Origin: Planctomycetaceae bacterium
Lineage (GTDB): Bacteria > Planctomycetota > Planctomycetia > Pirellulales > Pirellulaceae
NCBI GenBank assembly: GCA_027487485.1
Contig: JAIYDN010000069.1
Coordinates: forward strand, 33,197 to 97,196
DNA length: 64,000 nt
Direction: 5' to 3'
The position numbers and the translations under genes are program-made. Of the stretch, positions 1 through 11,500 are shown in pieces. The notes under the pieces are model-generated. The model did not search any database. It had not been told where the DNA came from and was given only the letters and a program-made list of their open reading frames with translations. Positions within the stretch are counted from its first letter, which is position 1. Each line of letters opens with the position of its first letter.

Positions 1-304
1 ACTGCGATGATGCCACCGCCTGGATCGCTGTGCTCGGTGAAACTGCTTCGGCATAACGAAGCCGTTTGGCAAACGGCTTGGCGCTGGATCAAGGCTGCGC
101 TCGCTGTACAGCTGGATGGGCAAAGTTCGGTATAAGCCACCAGCGACTTAAAACCGAAGGTTCTTCCTTCGGAATTTTCTTCATTCCGAAAACACTTGCA
201 TATGGGCGGCGATCGGCTTACCATCGTCCCAAATTACCATCGTCCCAAAGTTCAGTTCATGGGAACGATTCAAGTTCATTCCATGCCATTCCGGATCGGG
301 AAAT

Positions 305-1240
305 ATGCCTAGCTACCATGTCGCTCGCGAAGTTGAAATCCTGGCTAGTCCTCAAAGAGTTTACGAAGTCTTAGCAGACTACCGAACCTGGAAGACTTGG
401 TCTCCTTGGCTAATTTCGGAGCCCGAGGCACTTGTCACGGTTTCAGACGACCCGTCGTCGGTTGGTTCTCAGTATGCATGGAAAGGGAACGTAACCGGGG
501 AAGGGGAACTTCAGCATCAGAAGCTTGTCCCTGCGAAGAGGATTGAAGACGAATTGCGGTTTCTCAAACCCTTCAAGTCGACTTGCCCTGTCGCATTCGA
601 ACTTCAGCCAAAGGGAGACGGCACGCTGCTTACCTGGACGATGGATGGAAATTTACCGTGGTTCTTGTTCTGGATGGTGCCCATGATGCGAACACTTCTA
701 GGCATGGATTTTCAGCGTGGGTTGAACATGCTCAAGGAATGGATTGAGACCGGTTCCATCCAATCGAAGATAAAGGTTCATGGTGTTGAAACCAGCGGCC
801 CCGTACGTATGGCCGGGATTTCAGGAACCTGCGATATCTATGAGATAGGTTCGGCGCTGGACAAAGCCTTTAGCGAAGCGCAAGCAGAATTCCGTCGATA
901 CAATCTAGCGACCGACGGAAAAATGATTTCCGTCTACACCGATTTTCGATTCAAAAAACAAGAGTTTGATTTCATCGGTGGCTTTGTCATTCCCGAAAGC
1001 GTAGAAGTTCCTAGCTCGTCCAAGCTGCAAGTTTGGAAGACACCAGCCTGCAAGTCATTTCGCGTGGAGCATATCGGAAGTTACCGCCATCTTGGAAATG
1101 GATGGAGCGTAGCGAATCAATTGGTTCGATTTAAGAAGTTAAAACAACCGCGAACCGGAACGTACGAGATTTATCAAACCACCCCGCCGGAAACTCCTGA
1201 AGCAGAGCTTTCTACCGACATTATCCTGCCGTTGAAATAG
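305..1240 (+). CDS. SRPBCC-family protein with C-terminal GyrI-like/effector-binding domain
   Basis: ATG at 305; N-terminal polyketide-cyclase-like pattern (REVEILASPQRVYEVLADYRTWKTWSPW); C-terminal half resembles GyrI-like (FRVEHIGSYRHLGNGW...YEIYQTTPPETPEAELSTDIILPLK). Confidence 0.8.
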   Translation: MPSYHVAREVEILASPQRVYEVLADYRTWKTWSPWLISEPEALVTVSDDPSSVGSQYAWKGNVTGEGELQHQKLVPAKRIEDELRFLKPFKSTCPVAFELQPKGDGTLLTWTMDGNLPWFLFWMVPMMRTLLGMDFQRGLNMLKEWIETGSIQSKIKVHGVETSGPVRMAGISGTCDIYEIGSALDKAFSEAQAEFRRYNLATDGKMISVYTDFRFKKQEFDFIGGFVIPESVEVPSSSKLQVWKTPACKSFRVEHIGSYRHLGNGWSVANQLVRFKKLKQPRTGTYEIYQTTPPETPEAELSTDIILPLK

Positions 1241-1564
1241 TTCGGATGAGGCACATGTGGTAACCTGCGCCGTGGGAATTAGGTGCCAATACCATCTACT
1301 TTCAAGCTGTTTTGAATGTCGAACACCGAATCAGGAATGTCGAATGTCGAAGTAGCGATTGTATTCCTTGGGATTTCGACGTTCCTTGTTCGAAATTCGA
1401 TATTGATTTTGATTGGTAAATGACAAAGTAGATGGCATTGGGCTAGCGCCCGCGGCTCAAGCAGAGGTAATCCGAGCTAGCGCAGAGAAGTTCGTTGGTT
1501 TATACTTGCTCTTTGGTTACTACCATTTTTGTTCCCTCGCAAGTTCCCTTTAGGAAGCGGTACC

Positions 1565-2530
1565 ATGCCCATTCATCGACGCGACTTTACTGGCAGTTTG
1601 AGTGCTTTAGCGGCATTAGGTGTACTGCCGAATTTGGCTCAATCCCAAGAATCAGGTCGCTCACCTCTTTTTATAGCGACATGGAACTTTGGACTTCCCG
1701 CGTGTCAGAAATCGCTTGAGACATTACAGAAAAGCGGATCTGTCTTGGATGCGATTGAGCTTGGGATTCACGTTGCTGAGGCCGATGTTCGCGTCGATTC
1801 GGTCGGCGTGGGTGGTGCTCCCAACGCTCAGGGAGTTGTCCAATTGGATGCATGCTTTATGGACGGCGCGACGCACAAGGCGGGCTCGGTAGCGGGTTTG
1901 GAACAATACCCTCACCCTATTTCTGTGGCTCGAAGGGTTATGGAAAAGACAAAGCACGTGATGTTGGTTGGCCATGGGGCTGCCGAGTTTGCTCGGTTGC
2001 AGGGCTTTGAAAAGCAAGAACTGCTGACAGAAGAACAACGTAAGAAGTGGATGGAATGGAAATCCAAGCAACCCGCCGATCCTGTTGCCGCTCCACCCAA
2101 CCACGATACGATCGCTTTGGTAGGCATGGATACGAACGGGCATATTGCCGGCGGATGCTCCACCAGCGGACTTGCCTACAAATTACCCGGTCGAGTTGGA
2201 GACAGCCCTATTCTTGGAGGTGGGCTCTATGTCGATGGTGAAGTGGGAGCAGCCGGGGCCACCGGTATTGGCGAAAACATCATGCGTTATTGCGGATCCT
2301 TTGCCATCGTGGAACTGATGCGAACCGGAATGGACCCAACCGCTGCATGCAAATCGGTCATCGAGCGGATTGCTCGGACAGAAAAGAAGCCACCTTCTGA
2401 ATTGCACATTAACTTTCTGGCGATGGATAAACAAGGCCGTTGGGGCGGCGCTGGGACCGATGCCGAATTTCAAATCGCAGTCGTAGACTCCCGTTCTGCA
2501 AGACTTGAAACGCCTTTGTTGGTTAAGTAG
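1565..2530 (+). CDS. N4-(beta-N-acetylglucosaminyl)-L-asparaginase (glycosylasparaginase), Ntn hydrolase, with Tat-like signal
   Basis: ORF 1529..2530, start chosen at MPIHRRDFTGSLSALAALG (1565); HDTIALVGMD-NGHIAGGCSTSGLAYKLPGRVGDSPILGGGLY is the glycosylasparaginase autoproteolysis region. Confidence 0.9.
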   Translation: MPIHRRDFTGSLSALAALGVLPNLAQSQESGRSPLFIATWNFGLPACQKSLETLQKSGSVLDAIELGIHVAEADVRVDSVGVGGAPNAQGVVQLDACFMDGATHKAGSVAGLEQYPHPISVARRVMEKTKHVMLVGHGAAEFARLQGFEKQELLTEEQRKKWMEWKSKQPADPVAAPPNHDTIALVGMDTNGHIAGGCSTSGLAYKLPGRVGDSPILGGGLYVDGEVGAAGATGIGENIMRYCGSFAIVELMRTGMDPTAACKSVIERIARTEKKPPSELHINFLAMDKQGRWGGAGTDAEFQIAVVDSRSARLETPLLVK

Positions 2531-2555
2531 ACGATGGAACCTGGAGTTCGTTAGA

Positions 2556-3392
2556 ATGCACAACTGGCCATTGAGACCGTGGTGGATCGTGTCTGGACTA
2601 ATCTTGATGGCGACCGCGACGAGTGTCTTGTCGCAAGAATCGGATTTGGACCTGCCAAGTTTCAATGCCGACCGATTCACTTTCGTTCGAATCGTCTATG
2701 ACAGTGCGGGTGGCCAAAACGAAGCCTTCTACCGAGGCGACTCCGGTTGGATTCCACGATGGGCTACGGACCATCCGGTTGGGGCCAAAAATTTGACTTG
2801 GCGTTTGAGACAACTAACCACCATAGAGACCAACCAAGGAACGCTGCTTCTTCGGCTAACAGATCCGCGGCTAACAGACTTTCCTTTTATTTTCATGAGC
2901 GATCCGGGATGGCAAGTCTTGGATGTTGCCGAACAACGAGCACTGAAGAGCTACCTAGATAATGGCGGCTTCCTTTGGGTGGATGATTTTTGGGGACAAG
3001 CGGAATGGGACAATTGGGAAGCGAACATGCAGCAGGTCGCGCCCCAGTGGAAATGGTTCGACATTCCCCCGGATCACCCGATCATGTCCTCCGTCTATCC
3101 ACTCACTGAATGTCCGCAGATAACCGCCATCCAGTTCTACCGAAGAGGCGGCGTTACCTATGATCCATGGCAATTCCATCGACAGCCCAACGGCGGCACC
3201 ACCGACATGATGCAAGTTCACTTTCGAGGGCTGCAAGACGATCATGGACGTCTTGTTGCGGTCGCGACTCACAATACCGATATCGCAGATGGATGGGAGC
3301 GCGAAGGTGACGATGAAGAGTTCTTTCGTCGCTTCTCGATCAAAGCTTATGCACTAGCCATCAATATTCTAACCTACGCGATGACACACTGA
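2556..3392 (+). CDS. DUF4159 domain-containing secreted protein
   Basis: Start at MHNWPLRPWW (2556); FNADRFTFVRIVYDS... LRQLTTIETNQ...LRLTDPRLTDFPFIFMSDPGWQ...LKSYLDNGGFLWVDDFWG typical of DUF4159. Confidence 0.8.
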   Translation: MHNWPLRPWWIVSGLILMATATSVLSQESDLDLPSFNADRFTFVRIVYDSAGGQNEAFYRGDSGWIPRWATDHPVGAKNLTWRLRQLTTIETNQGTLLLRLTDPRLTDFPFIFMSDPGWQVLDVAEQRALKSYLDNGGFLWVDDFWGQAEWDNWEANMQQVAPQWKWFDIPPDHPIMSSVYPLTECPQITAIQFYRRGGVTYDPWQFHRQPNGGTTDMMQVHFRGLQDDHGRLVAVATHNTDIADGWEREGDDEEFFRRFSIKAYALAINILTYAMTH

Positions 3393-3439
3393 TCTTGGGG
3401 CCATTCGGCGTAGGTTCCAGCTGGTAACGACACCATCGT

Positions 3440-4039
3440 TTATGGTTTCGTACAACCGCCTGCGATGGCACAAACGGCGCAGCCGCCTGAAGTACCACAG
3501 CCCGCCTTTTCTTTGGTGCCGCAATCCGGGCCACAACCATTTTGCAGTAGTTCTGCGAACCGCGATGAAGCTACTTTCTTTTGGTAGACATCCGAAAGGG
3601 CTTGAACGAAGGTATCCGTTGTCGATGTGGGGTCACCTAGAAAATGAAAATAAAGAGTTCGACCATCCAGCAAAGGCTCCACTTCAATCAAGACGTCTGG
3701 CGAGCCGCTTTCCGAAAGAAACTTTTGGCATTCGCCAGATGCTTCGGCGCTCAATAACTTCAGCTGGCGCCATAGCAGTTGATCTTCAGGACGCGTTCGT
3801 CTCAGATACTTTCCAGCATTTGGTTCGGACAAATAGCTGGGTTCCGTGGGAGCCAACACCTCGCCAATCTCGATCCCTCGGTAAGTCCGACATACCACTT
3901 CTTCGCCTCGGGCCAATTCTACGGTGCCTGATTGAATTGGGATAATATCGCGTTGGAAGCCAAAGCGAATCAGATAGAAGCCGGTGCTGGCATTCGATTC
4001 GGTACTAGCCGAGTTAGCGTCAAGGAATGTGCCGCTCAT
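3440..4039 (-). CDS. PSP1-like (YaaT/RicT C-terminal-like) domain protein with Cys-rich tail
   Basis: RGEEVVCRTYRGIEIGEVL...RRTRPEDQLLWRQLK..CQKFLSESGSPDVLIEVEPLLDGRTLYFHFLG resembles PSP1; tail CGPDCGTKEKAGCGTSGGCAVCAIAGGC. ATGA overlap with the upstream gene (4036-4039). Confidence 0.6.
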   Translation of the reverse strand: MSGTFLDANSASTESNASTGFYLIRFGFQRDIIPIQSGTVELARGEEVVCRTYRGIEIGEVLAPTEPSYLSEPNAGKYLRRTRPEDQLLWRQLKLLSAEASGECQKFLSESGSPDVLIEVEPLLDGRTLYFHFLGDPTSTTDTFVQALSDVYQKKVASSRFAELLQNGCGPDCGTKEKAGCGTSGGCAVCAIAGGCTKP

Positions 4040-5211
4040 GAAACTTTCGCCAAACTGAATTCACGGACCATCTCAATCGACTCTTTCATGGCAACTTGAT
4101 CGATCGAGTGGACGTTGATACTTTGTCCGACAGCTCGAAGCATCGTGACGGTCAGTCTACCACCAAGATGCTGCCGGAACTCTTCCAATCCATCAAAAAT
4201 CGTTTGTGCATCGAGTTCTTGATCGAACAAGGGAAGCTGTAAATCACGAAGTACTTGAAGGGTGCGTTGCATATCCGCCCGGTCAAGTCCATGGACTAAA
4301 TGCGAATAGACGGTATCCAATGCGACCCCTATGGAGACCGCTTCGCCGTGTCTCAAGCGAAACTGAGACAAGTGCTCCAGTTTATGCGCCGACCAATGCC
4401 CAAAATCTAGCGGCCTAGCTTCCTGCATTTCAAACGGGTCGCCACCATGAGTGATGTGATGCAAGTGCATGAGTACGCTTGAACGGATGGCCGGCAGCAC
4501 TGCATTCCAATCGCGAGCAACAATGGCGTGCGCTTGTTCGCACAAGAATCGAAAAGCAGCTGGACTTTTCAGGAGCGATACTTTCACGGCTTCGGAAAAG
4601 CCGGCTCGGAAGTCGCGATCAGGCAAGTGTTCCAGGAGCGACTGGTCGTTGACCACGGCCCATGGGACCGAAAAAGTCCCCTTCCAGTTTTTCTTCCCGT
4701 AGGCATTGATGGCATTTTTGACGCCGACCCCAGAGTCCGCCTGGGCAAGTGTGGTCGTTGGGAAGCGAACAAGTCGAATTCCGCGGTGCGCGATTGCGGC
4801 CGCGTAGCCGACCGCGTCCAGCACGGCCCCGCCGCCAATTACCAAAATGTAACTGCGCCGATCCAGTCCATCACGATCGATGGCTTGAAAAATGGACTCG
4901 ATCGCATTGGGATCATTCTTGATTTGTTCGCCACCATCGACCAGGGCGATTGGGGCTACCAGCTCCAGCGAATCGCTCGATTCCGCAATCCTGCGCGATA
5001 GATTGGTCAAGATGGCGGGGTTGGTGTCGACCACATTCCGGTCCACCCAAATTTGGACTCTGGCTTGGCGGGAGTCGCTTTTCAGCAGAGGCAGAACCTG
5101 ATCCCAGTCGTCCAGAAAACAATTTCGAGTGCAGCGGAGCCGTAGCTGCAGCGGAACCGAAAAGTTGACGTCGAGCGACTCTTCAGCAACGGACCAAGGA
5201 ATAGAAGCCAT
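4036..5211 (-). CDS. eboD: 3-dehydroquinate synthase-like protein, EboD type
   Basis: SYILVIGGGAVLDAVGYAAAIAHRGIRLVRFPTTTLAQADSGVGVKNAINAYGKKNWKGTF...DFGHWSAHKLEHLSQFRLRHGEAVSIGVALDT...LEEFRQHLGGRLTVTML: sugar-phosphate cyclase fold, closest by recall to EboD. Confidence 0.75.
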   Translation of the reverse strand: MASIPWSVAEESLDVNFSVPLQLRLRCTRNCFLDDWDQVLPLLKSDSRQARVQIWVDRNVVDTNPAILTNLSRRIAESSDSLELVAPIALVDGGEQIKNDPNAIESIFQAIDRDGLDRRSYILVIGGGAVLDAVGYAAAIAHRGIRLVRFPTTTLAQADSGVGVKNAINAYGKKNWKGTFSVPWAVVNDQSLLEHLPDRDFRAGFSEAVKVSLLKSPAAFRFLCEQAHAIVARDWNAVLPAIRSSVLMHLHHITHGGDPFEMQEARPLDFGHWSAHKLEHLSQFRLRHGEAVSIGVALDTVYSHLVHGLDRADMQRTLQVLRDLQLPLFDQELDAQTIFDGLEEFRQHLGGRLTVTMLRAVGQSINVHSIDQVAMKESIEMVREFSLAKVS

Positions 5212-5403
5212 GCGCCTAGAGCTTAGATAGGTGGGATAGGGAGGGGATGAATTCTATTTCGAATTGTAGTCCAAACCCTTTCGCTGTGCATTCCGATTTT
5301 TTACCGGCTCAACGTTCTCGACGGGTAGGCTCCCGGCCCGTTCGAGGCCCTTTGTCGACGCGAGCTGATCGAGCTAACCACCAAAAAGTCCTACGGAAAT
5401 TTC

Positions 5404-5559
5404 TATAATTGAAGGTCGGGCAGGGCAAAACTGGGTAGCTTTCCGAGCGATTGCGTTGTTAAACTGGGGGGCTAAGTCCTAGGACTAATCCGCTTTATTG
5501 GACAGTTTTCCCTGTCTTGCCCATTCATTTGTATTGTCTGTCGTGAGGTAACAACCTAA
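5404..5559 (+). promoter_or_regulatory. Candidate promoter and structured 5' leader of the giant cadherin/subtilisin gene
   Basis: TATAAT at 5404-5409; imperfect inverted repeat 5418-5433 / 5503-5522 enclosing the 12-bp perfect palindrome AGTCCTAGGACT (5475-5486); ATG at 5560. Confidence 0.35.
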
Positions 5560-8500
5560 ATGCGTCATCGTCGTTCGTCTCAACGTCAATCGTCTCGATC
5601 TTCGAAATCTAACTCGCAAAGGCTGATCCCACGGATTGAGCGACTTGAGATACGAACGCTTTTAGCAAGCGATATTATTTGGAACGATTCCAATTGGGAC
5701 GCGGCAGCCGATGCACCTGATGACAGCACGATAGTGAAAGGGGCCGATGCGTTTTACTTCGGCGGCCATCGAAACGTTGGCCTGAATTTGAGCATGAATC
5801 GAGTCGCCATTGCGACAGAGAATGCTTCCGTACAATTACCGGATGGGCTAACAAAGCTTTGGGGAATGGCTAATAAAGCAGTTGTTTATCAAACGACTGA
5901 TGAGCTTACTCCAACGTTGATCGCTCAGTTGTCAGCGACGCCAGGGGTGCTTGATGTGAGTCCTGTGTATGTTGACATGGCGTCTGGGACCGATATGTCG
6001 GTGCTCAATGAAATTATCGTTGGATTTAAGCCAAACCAAAACCCTGCCGAGTTCTTCGCACGGCATACCGAGTTTGCTTCTTTCGAACCTGTTATGGGTA
6101 CGCAGAACCAATATGTCGGAAAAATGGCACAGAACGGAGGACGTGCTGCGATCGACTTATCGAATCGATTGCTTTCCGATGGTGCGACAGAATGGGTACA
6201 TCCCAACTTCTATGTCAACTTTGAGAAGCACTTTATTCCCAATGACCCACGGTTTAACAACCAGTGGCATTTGCGCAACCTTGGACAAAGCGGGGGCGTC
6301 GCGGATGCAGACTCAGATGTAGATCTAGCGTGGGATGTCAATCAAGGAGGATCTAGCTCGATCGTCGTCGCGGTGATCGATGATGGTGTTCAATCGGCAC
6401 ACCCTGACCTAAACGTTTGGATCAATGCGGGCGAAATCGCTGGGGATGGAGTTGATAATGATGGTAATGGTTGGGTGGATGACATCAATGGCTGGAACTT
6501 TGTGACTTTGACCAACGCTTCCGAACCGATTGGGTCCGATGCTCACGGTACCGCCGTGGCTGGTGTTGCGGCAGCGCGAGGCAATAACAATCTTGGGGTG
6601 GCGGGCGCAGCCTACAATTCGCGGGTGATGTCGATCAAGGTTTTTCATGATAATTCTGTAGCCGCTTTGGATGACTTTGCTTCAGCCCTGTTGTATGCGG
6701 CTGGAATCACTGCCGATGGTCGAGGAACCTGGCGTGCTGGTGACTTGGTCAATAATTCGTGGGGAGGTGGAGGACCGTTCCCTAGCATGAATGCAGCACT
6801 TGCCATCGGCGTGGTTGCGGGGCGAGGCGGAGTGGGTGCAACCTATTTCTTCTCCTCTGGCAATAATGGATCGGGTGTACTGGGGGAACCCTCTGGTCAA
6901 TCGGCCTTCACCCCTGGGGTTATTGCGGTTGGTTCCACCAACAATCAAGGAGTTCGGTCCAGCTATAGTCAATACGGTGCAGCCCTCGATATCTTGGCTC
7001 CAAGCAATGGCGGATCTCTAGCCATTGATACGACGGACCGAACAGGTGCGGATGGTTATGCTGCAGGCGATTACACGGGAACGGGCGGTACTGGCTTTGG
7101 AGGGACGTCATCGGCATCGCCGTTAGCTGCAGGAATCGGTGCTTTGGCACTGGCTCAAGCCCAAGCTTTGGGTGTGACTTTGCGCCCCGCTGACTTCCGA
7201 GCTCTGATTCGAAACAGCACCGACTTGATCGGCGGTGTCAATTACAACATCAATACTGGCAAGCACATTGAATATGGCTTTGGCCGAGTCAATGCCTTCA
7301 CTCTTGTGGATGGCGTAGGTAAAGCAGAAATTTCCGTCGTCGATACAACCCGGGAAATTCCGTCAGGCGGAACCGTGAATTTGGGATCTGCTTTGGTGGG
7401 TCGATTTGTGGAAACAACAGTACGAGTGCGCAATCAAGGGACTGAGGATTTAACGATCGACTCGATCACCATGCCGGCATCGTTTTCGGTTGTGAACTTC
7501 GTACCGACGACCCTTGCAATCGGTGAGGTTTTACTTGTAACCGTTCGATTCAGTCCGACCTTACCTGGCAACTTTGCTAGCGACATGTTCATCAATAACA
7601 ATGACACCAACGAGTCTGCTTATCGAATTCGTTTGGTGGGTACAGCAACTGCCCCAAGAATTGGCGGGACGGCATTCGAAGATTTCGATAACAATGGAAT
7701 CTACAATTCTTACGAAAGAGGGGTTTCGAGTCCAGGATTCGCTTATATCGATACTAACACCAATGGCTCCTTCGATATTGGGGAGAGTCAGGCCATGATC
7801 GATGCCGCTGGTGACTACGCATTTAACGCTCTTCCGAATGGAACGTACGATGTGCGTTTCGAACTCGCAGGATGGGACCGCACCTCGGCCGTTGATGTTT
7901 ATACAGTAACGCTTTCAAGTGCTTCGAGCTTTTCCATTGGCAACAACTTTGGTTACGGTAAAGATGATCGAATGTACGCCAGAGTCATCGAAGATCTGAA
8001 TGCAAACGGCACCTTGGACGGAATGGACTTGCCGCTGCCGGGTTTTGTTGTCAGCAGTGGTGGTACCAGCACGGACACTTTCATTAGTACAGGCTCGGTT
8101 CCGATTGATGACGTTGCCACCTCCCTGTCCACCATTACTATTCCTGTGGGTAGCGGCTTAGTTCGCGACATCAATGTACGTATTAATCTCACCCACACTT
8201 GGGTAAGCGATCTGGACATCACCTTGATTGCGCCCGACTCCACAGAAATAGTGCTCGCGAGTGGTGTCGGCCTGGACGGCGATAACTTTACCAACACCAT
8301 TTTTGACGATAGCGCAACAATCAGCATTTTCGCGGGCAACGCTCCTTTTACTGGTACGTTCCGCCCGGCTCAACCGCTCTCAAGTTTCAATGGGCTGCTT
8401 CTCGAGGGACCTTGGACTTTAAAGATTGACGATTTGTTCTTTGGCGATTTCGGAACATTGCTCGACTGGTCGATGGAAATTGAACGCGATCTCGCGGTGG

Positions 8501-11500
8501 TCTCAGATATTAATGGATGGGCTCCATTAGACTTACCAGGCGCTGCGACCACCGACGCCACAATGAGCTTGCAACCGAATTGGGAATACACCCTACCATC
8601 GAACGGTATTCATACAGTGACCACAACGGGAGTACCCGTTTTCGGACTGACTTACGGTGCAAGGATTTTGCCGGTACCACCTACAGATATCAGAATCTCC
8701 AATTCGATTGTATTTGAAAACGAACCAATCGGTACATTGGTTGGCAGCCTTACCAGTACAGACCCGAACCGGGGCGAAACGTTTTCTTACTCGTTGGTTT
8801 CCGGAGTGGGTGATACCGGCAACGCGATGTTTGTGATCGTTGGAGACCAAGTCTTCACGAATGGCGTTTTCGATTTCGAGCAAAATCAAAGTTTCGATAT
8901 TCGAATCGCCTCGACCGACTCAACTGGTTTGGTTTACGAGGAATCGCTCTCGATTTCGGTGATTAACGTCAATGAAGATCCACTTTTCATTGCCCTCTTT
9001 CCAGACAGCGTCGATGAAAACGCACCGAATGGACAATTGGTTGGAACGCTCCGCACCTTCGACACGGACTTCTTGACCGATTTTTTCTTTACCTACGAAT
9101 TGGTAGCTGGGCTAGGTGATGAAGACAACAGCACCTTTGCAATCCTGGGTAATACGGTTGTGGTGAACGGTCCGATGGACTTTGAAACCAAAAACGTTCT
9201 TTCGATTCGTATTCGCACCACCGATGATGGTGGTCTATTCGTCGAGCAAGCAGTCACCATTAATGTTCGAGATGTAAATGAGGCGCCATCTGATTTTGCG
9301 ATTTCGTCGTCTATTATCCCTGAAAACTCGCCTGCTCCATTCTTGGTTGGCAGAATGTCTGTCGTCGATCCAGATGCCGCAGACCAAGGCAACCATCTGT
9401 TTCGCTTTACCTCATCCGACCAGTTTCCCGACAATAACTTGTTCGAGATTCGTGGAAATGAGCTGTATACACGCGCTACGTTCAGTTTCGAGAGCCGCAG
9501 TTTGTACCTTGTTTCTATAAGGGCTCTCGATTCCTTTGACGCATTTGTTGATACGCTCGTTCCCATTACCATCACGGACCTAAATGAGGCTCCAACGCGC
9601 ATCGATGCGACTTCTGCCAGTTTCTTAGAATCGTTACCTGTAGCTTCGGTTGTCACCACCTTGGTGCCCGCAGATCAGGATATTGGAGACACGATTTCGT
9701 TTACTTTGGTTTCGGGAAGTGGATCCAATGATAACGGAGAATTTCTCGTTTCCGGAAATCAGCTCGTGTCGCGTAACGCTTTCGACTTTGAAACCAAGTC
9801 TTCGTACCTTGTTCGCGTTCGAGCCACGGACGCCTTAGGACTGTGGACGGAGACACCGTTTACGTTCACTGTTCAGAACGTCAACGAAGCACCTCTTACG
9901 CTGAACTTGTCTGCAACTAATGTTAATGAAGGACTTGTGATCGGATCGCGCGTTGGGAACTTTAGTGCATTGGACCCAGATACGCTAAGCACCTTCACGT
10001 TCGCGCCCAAGAGTTCTACTGCGTTTCCTGATAATGACGCATTTTCGATCGTAGGGAACGAGCTGCGCACCAACGAGGTTTTCCGATACGCACAAAAGAA
10101 CAGTTACTCCATCTTGGTTCAAGTGACCGACCAAGGAGGGCTTTCCATGGATCGAGTGTTTACGATCAATGTTGTTGATGTTAACGATAGCCCAACCGAC
10201 GTTGGATTAAGCGTTCGAGAAATTTCAGAGAGCGCAGCGGACGATAGCTTGGTTGGTCAGCTATCGACCGTAGATGCTGACGCAGCAGATTCCTTCGTTT
10301 ACAGCCTTGTTGCCGGGGCGGGGGCTGCGGACAACGCAAGCTTCAGAATCGTAGGTAATCAGCTTCGCACCAATTCTCTCTTGAATTTCGAAGCTAAGTC
10401 GAGCTATGCGATTCGTGTATCAAGTAGGGATGCGGCTGGTGCAAGCTTCGAGAAGAGTTTTGTCATCCAAGTTCTTAATGAGAATGAAGCTCCGACAGCA
10501 GTGCAACTATCCGCACTGACCATTCGGGAAAACAATATCCCCAACGCCCCGATTGGGTCATTAAGCTCAACCGACCCAGATGCTGCTCAATCGTTCACTT
10601 ATAGCCTAGTCAACGGTGCCGGCGATCGAGACAACAGCCTTTTTGTGATCGTAGGCACAACTTTGCGTACCACTGTGGCTTTCGACTTCGAAGCGAAGCC
10701 AGATTACCAAGTTCGAATTCGTACCATGGACGGCGGCGGCTTAAGCTTTGAATTGCCATTCGTCATTTCCGTTCAAAATGCGAACGAGTCCCCCTTTGGC
10801 TTGCAGTTGTTGGGAAGCTTAATGGAAAATGCACCGCTCAATTCAGTCGCTCTGAATGCGGTTGCTTCGGACCCTGATGCAAACGATCAGCTTACCTTCT
10901 CTTTGATCTCAGGCATCGGCTCGGACGACAACGGGAAGTTTACGATCAATGCAAACGGGGGATTATCGCCTGTTGCTGCCGTTAATTTTGAATCGCAAAG
11001 CTCCTACAGCATTCGAGTGCGAGTCGTCGATCGAGGCGGAATCGCAATCGAACGAGCTTTTTCGATTGCGATTGCAAACCAGAACGAAGCACCGACCAAT
11101 GTGATGCTTTCGGAAACGGGAATCGATGAAAATCAAAGTCCTAATGCAGTCATTGGTTTGTTCACAGCAGTCGATGAAGACGTTGCCGACTCTGCCAGTT
11201 TTAGCTTAGTTAGCGGAGCTGGTGACACAGACAATAGTCTCTTCGAGCTGTCCGGCAACACTCTGCGAGCTACTTCTAGTTTTGACTTTGAAACCAAGAA
11301 CACGTACTCCCTTCGAGTTCGTGCGACCGATGTCGGTGGGCTGTCTTTTGAAAAGAATGTACTTGTCTCAGTGAAAGACGTTAACGAACAGCCATTCGCC
11401 GTGAACCTATCGAGTTCCACGCTTTTGGAGAATTCGGCGGTCGGTTCGGCAATCGGCGAATTAAGAACGATCGATGTGGATGCATTGGATCGCTTCTCCT

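Noticed and set aside
66-374. ORF 66..374 (+)
   Set aside because: Overlaps the better-supported SRPBCC gene start in another frame; no family resemblance.
9093-9659. 188-aa and other antisense ORFs within the cadherin array
   Set aside because: Repeat-derived antisense open frames of a strongly supported CDS.
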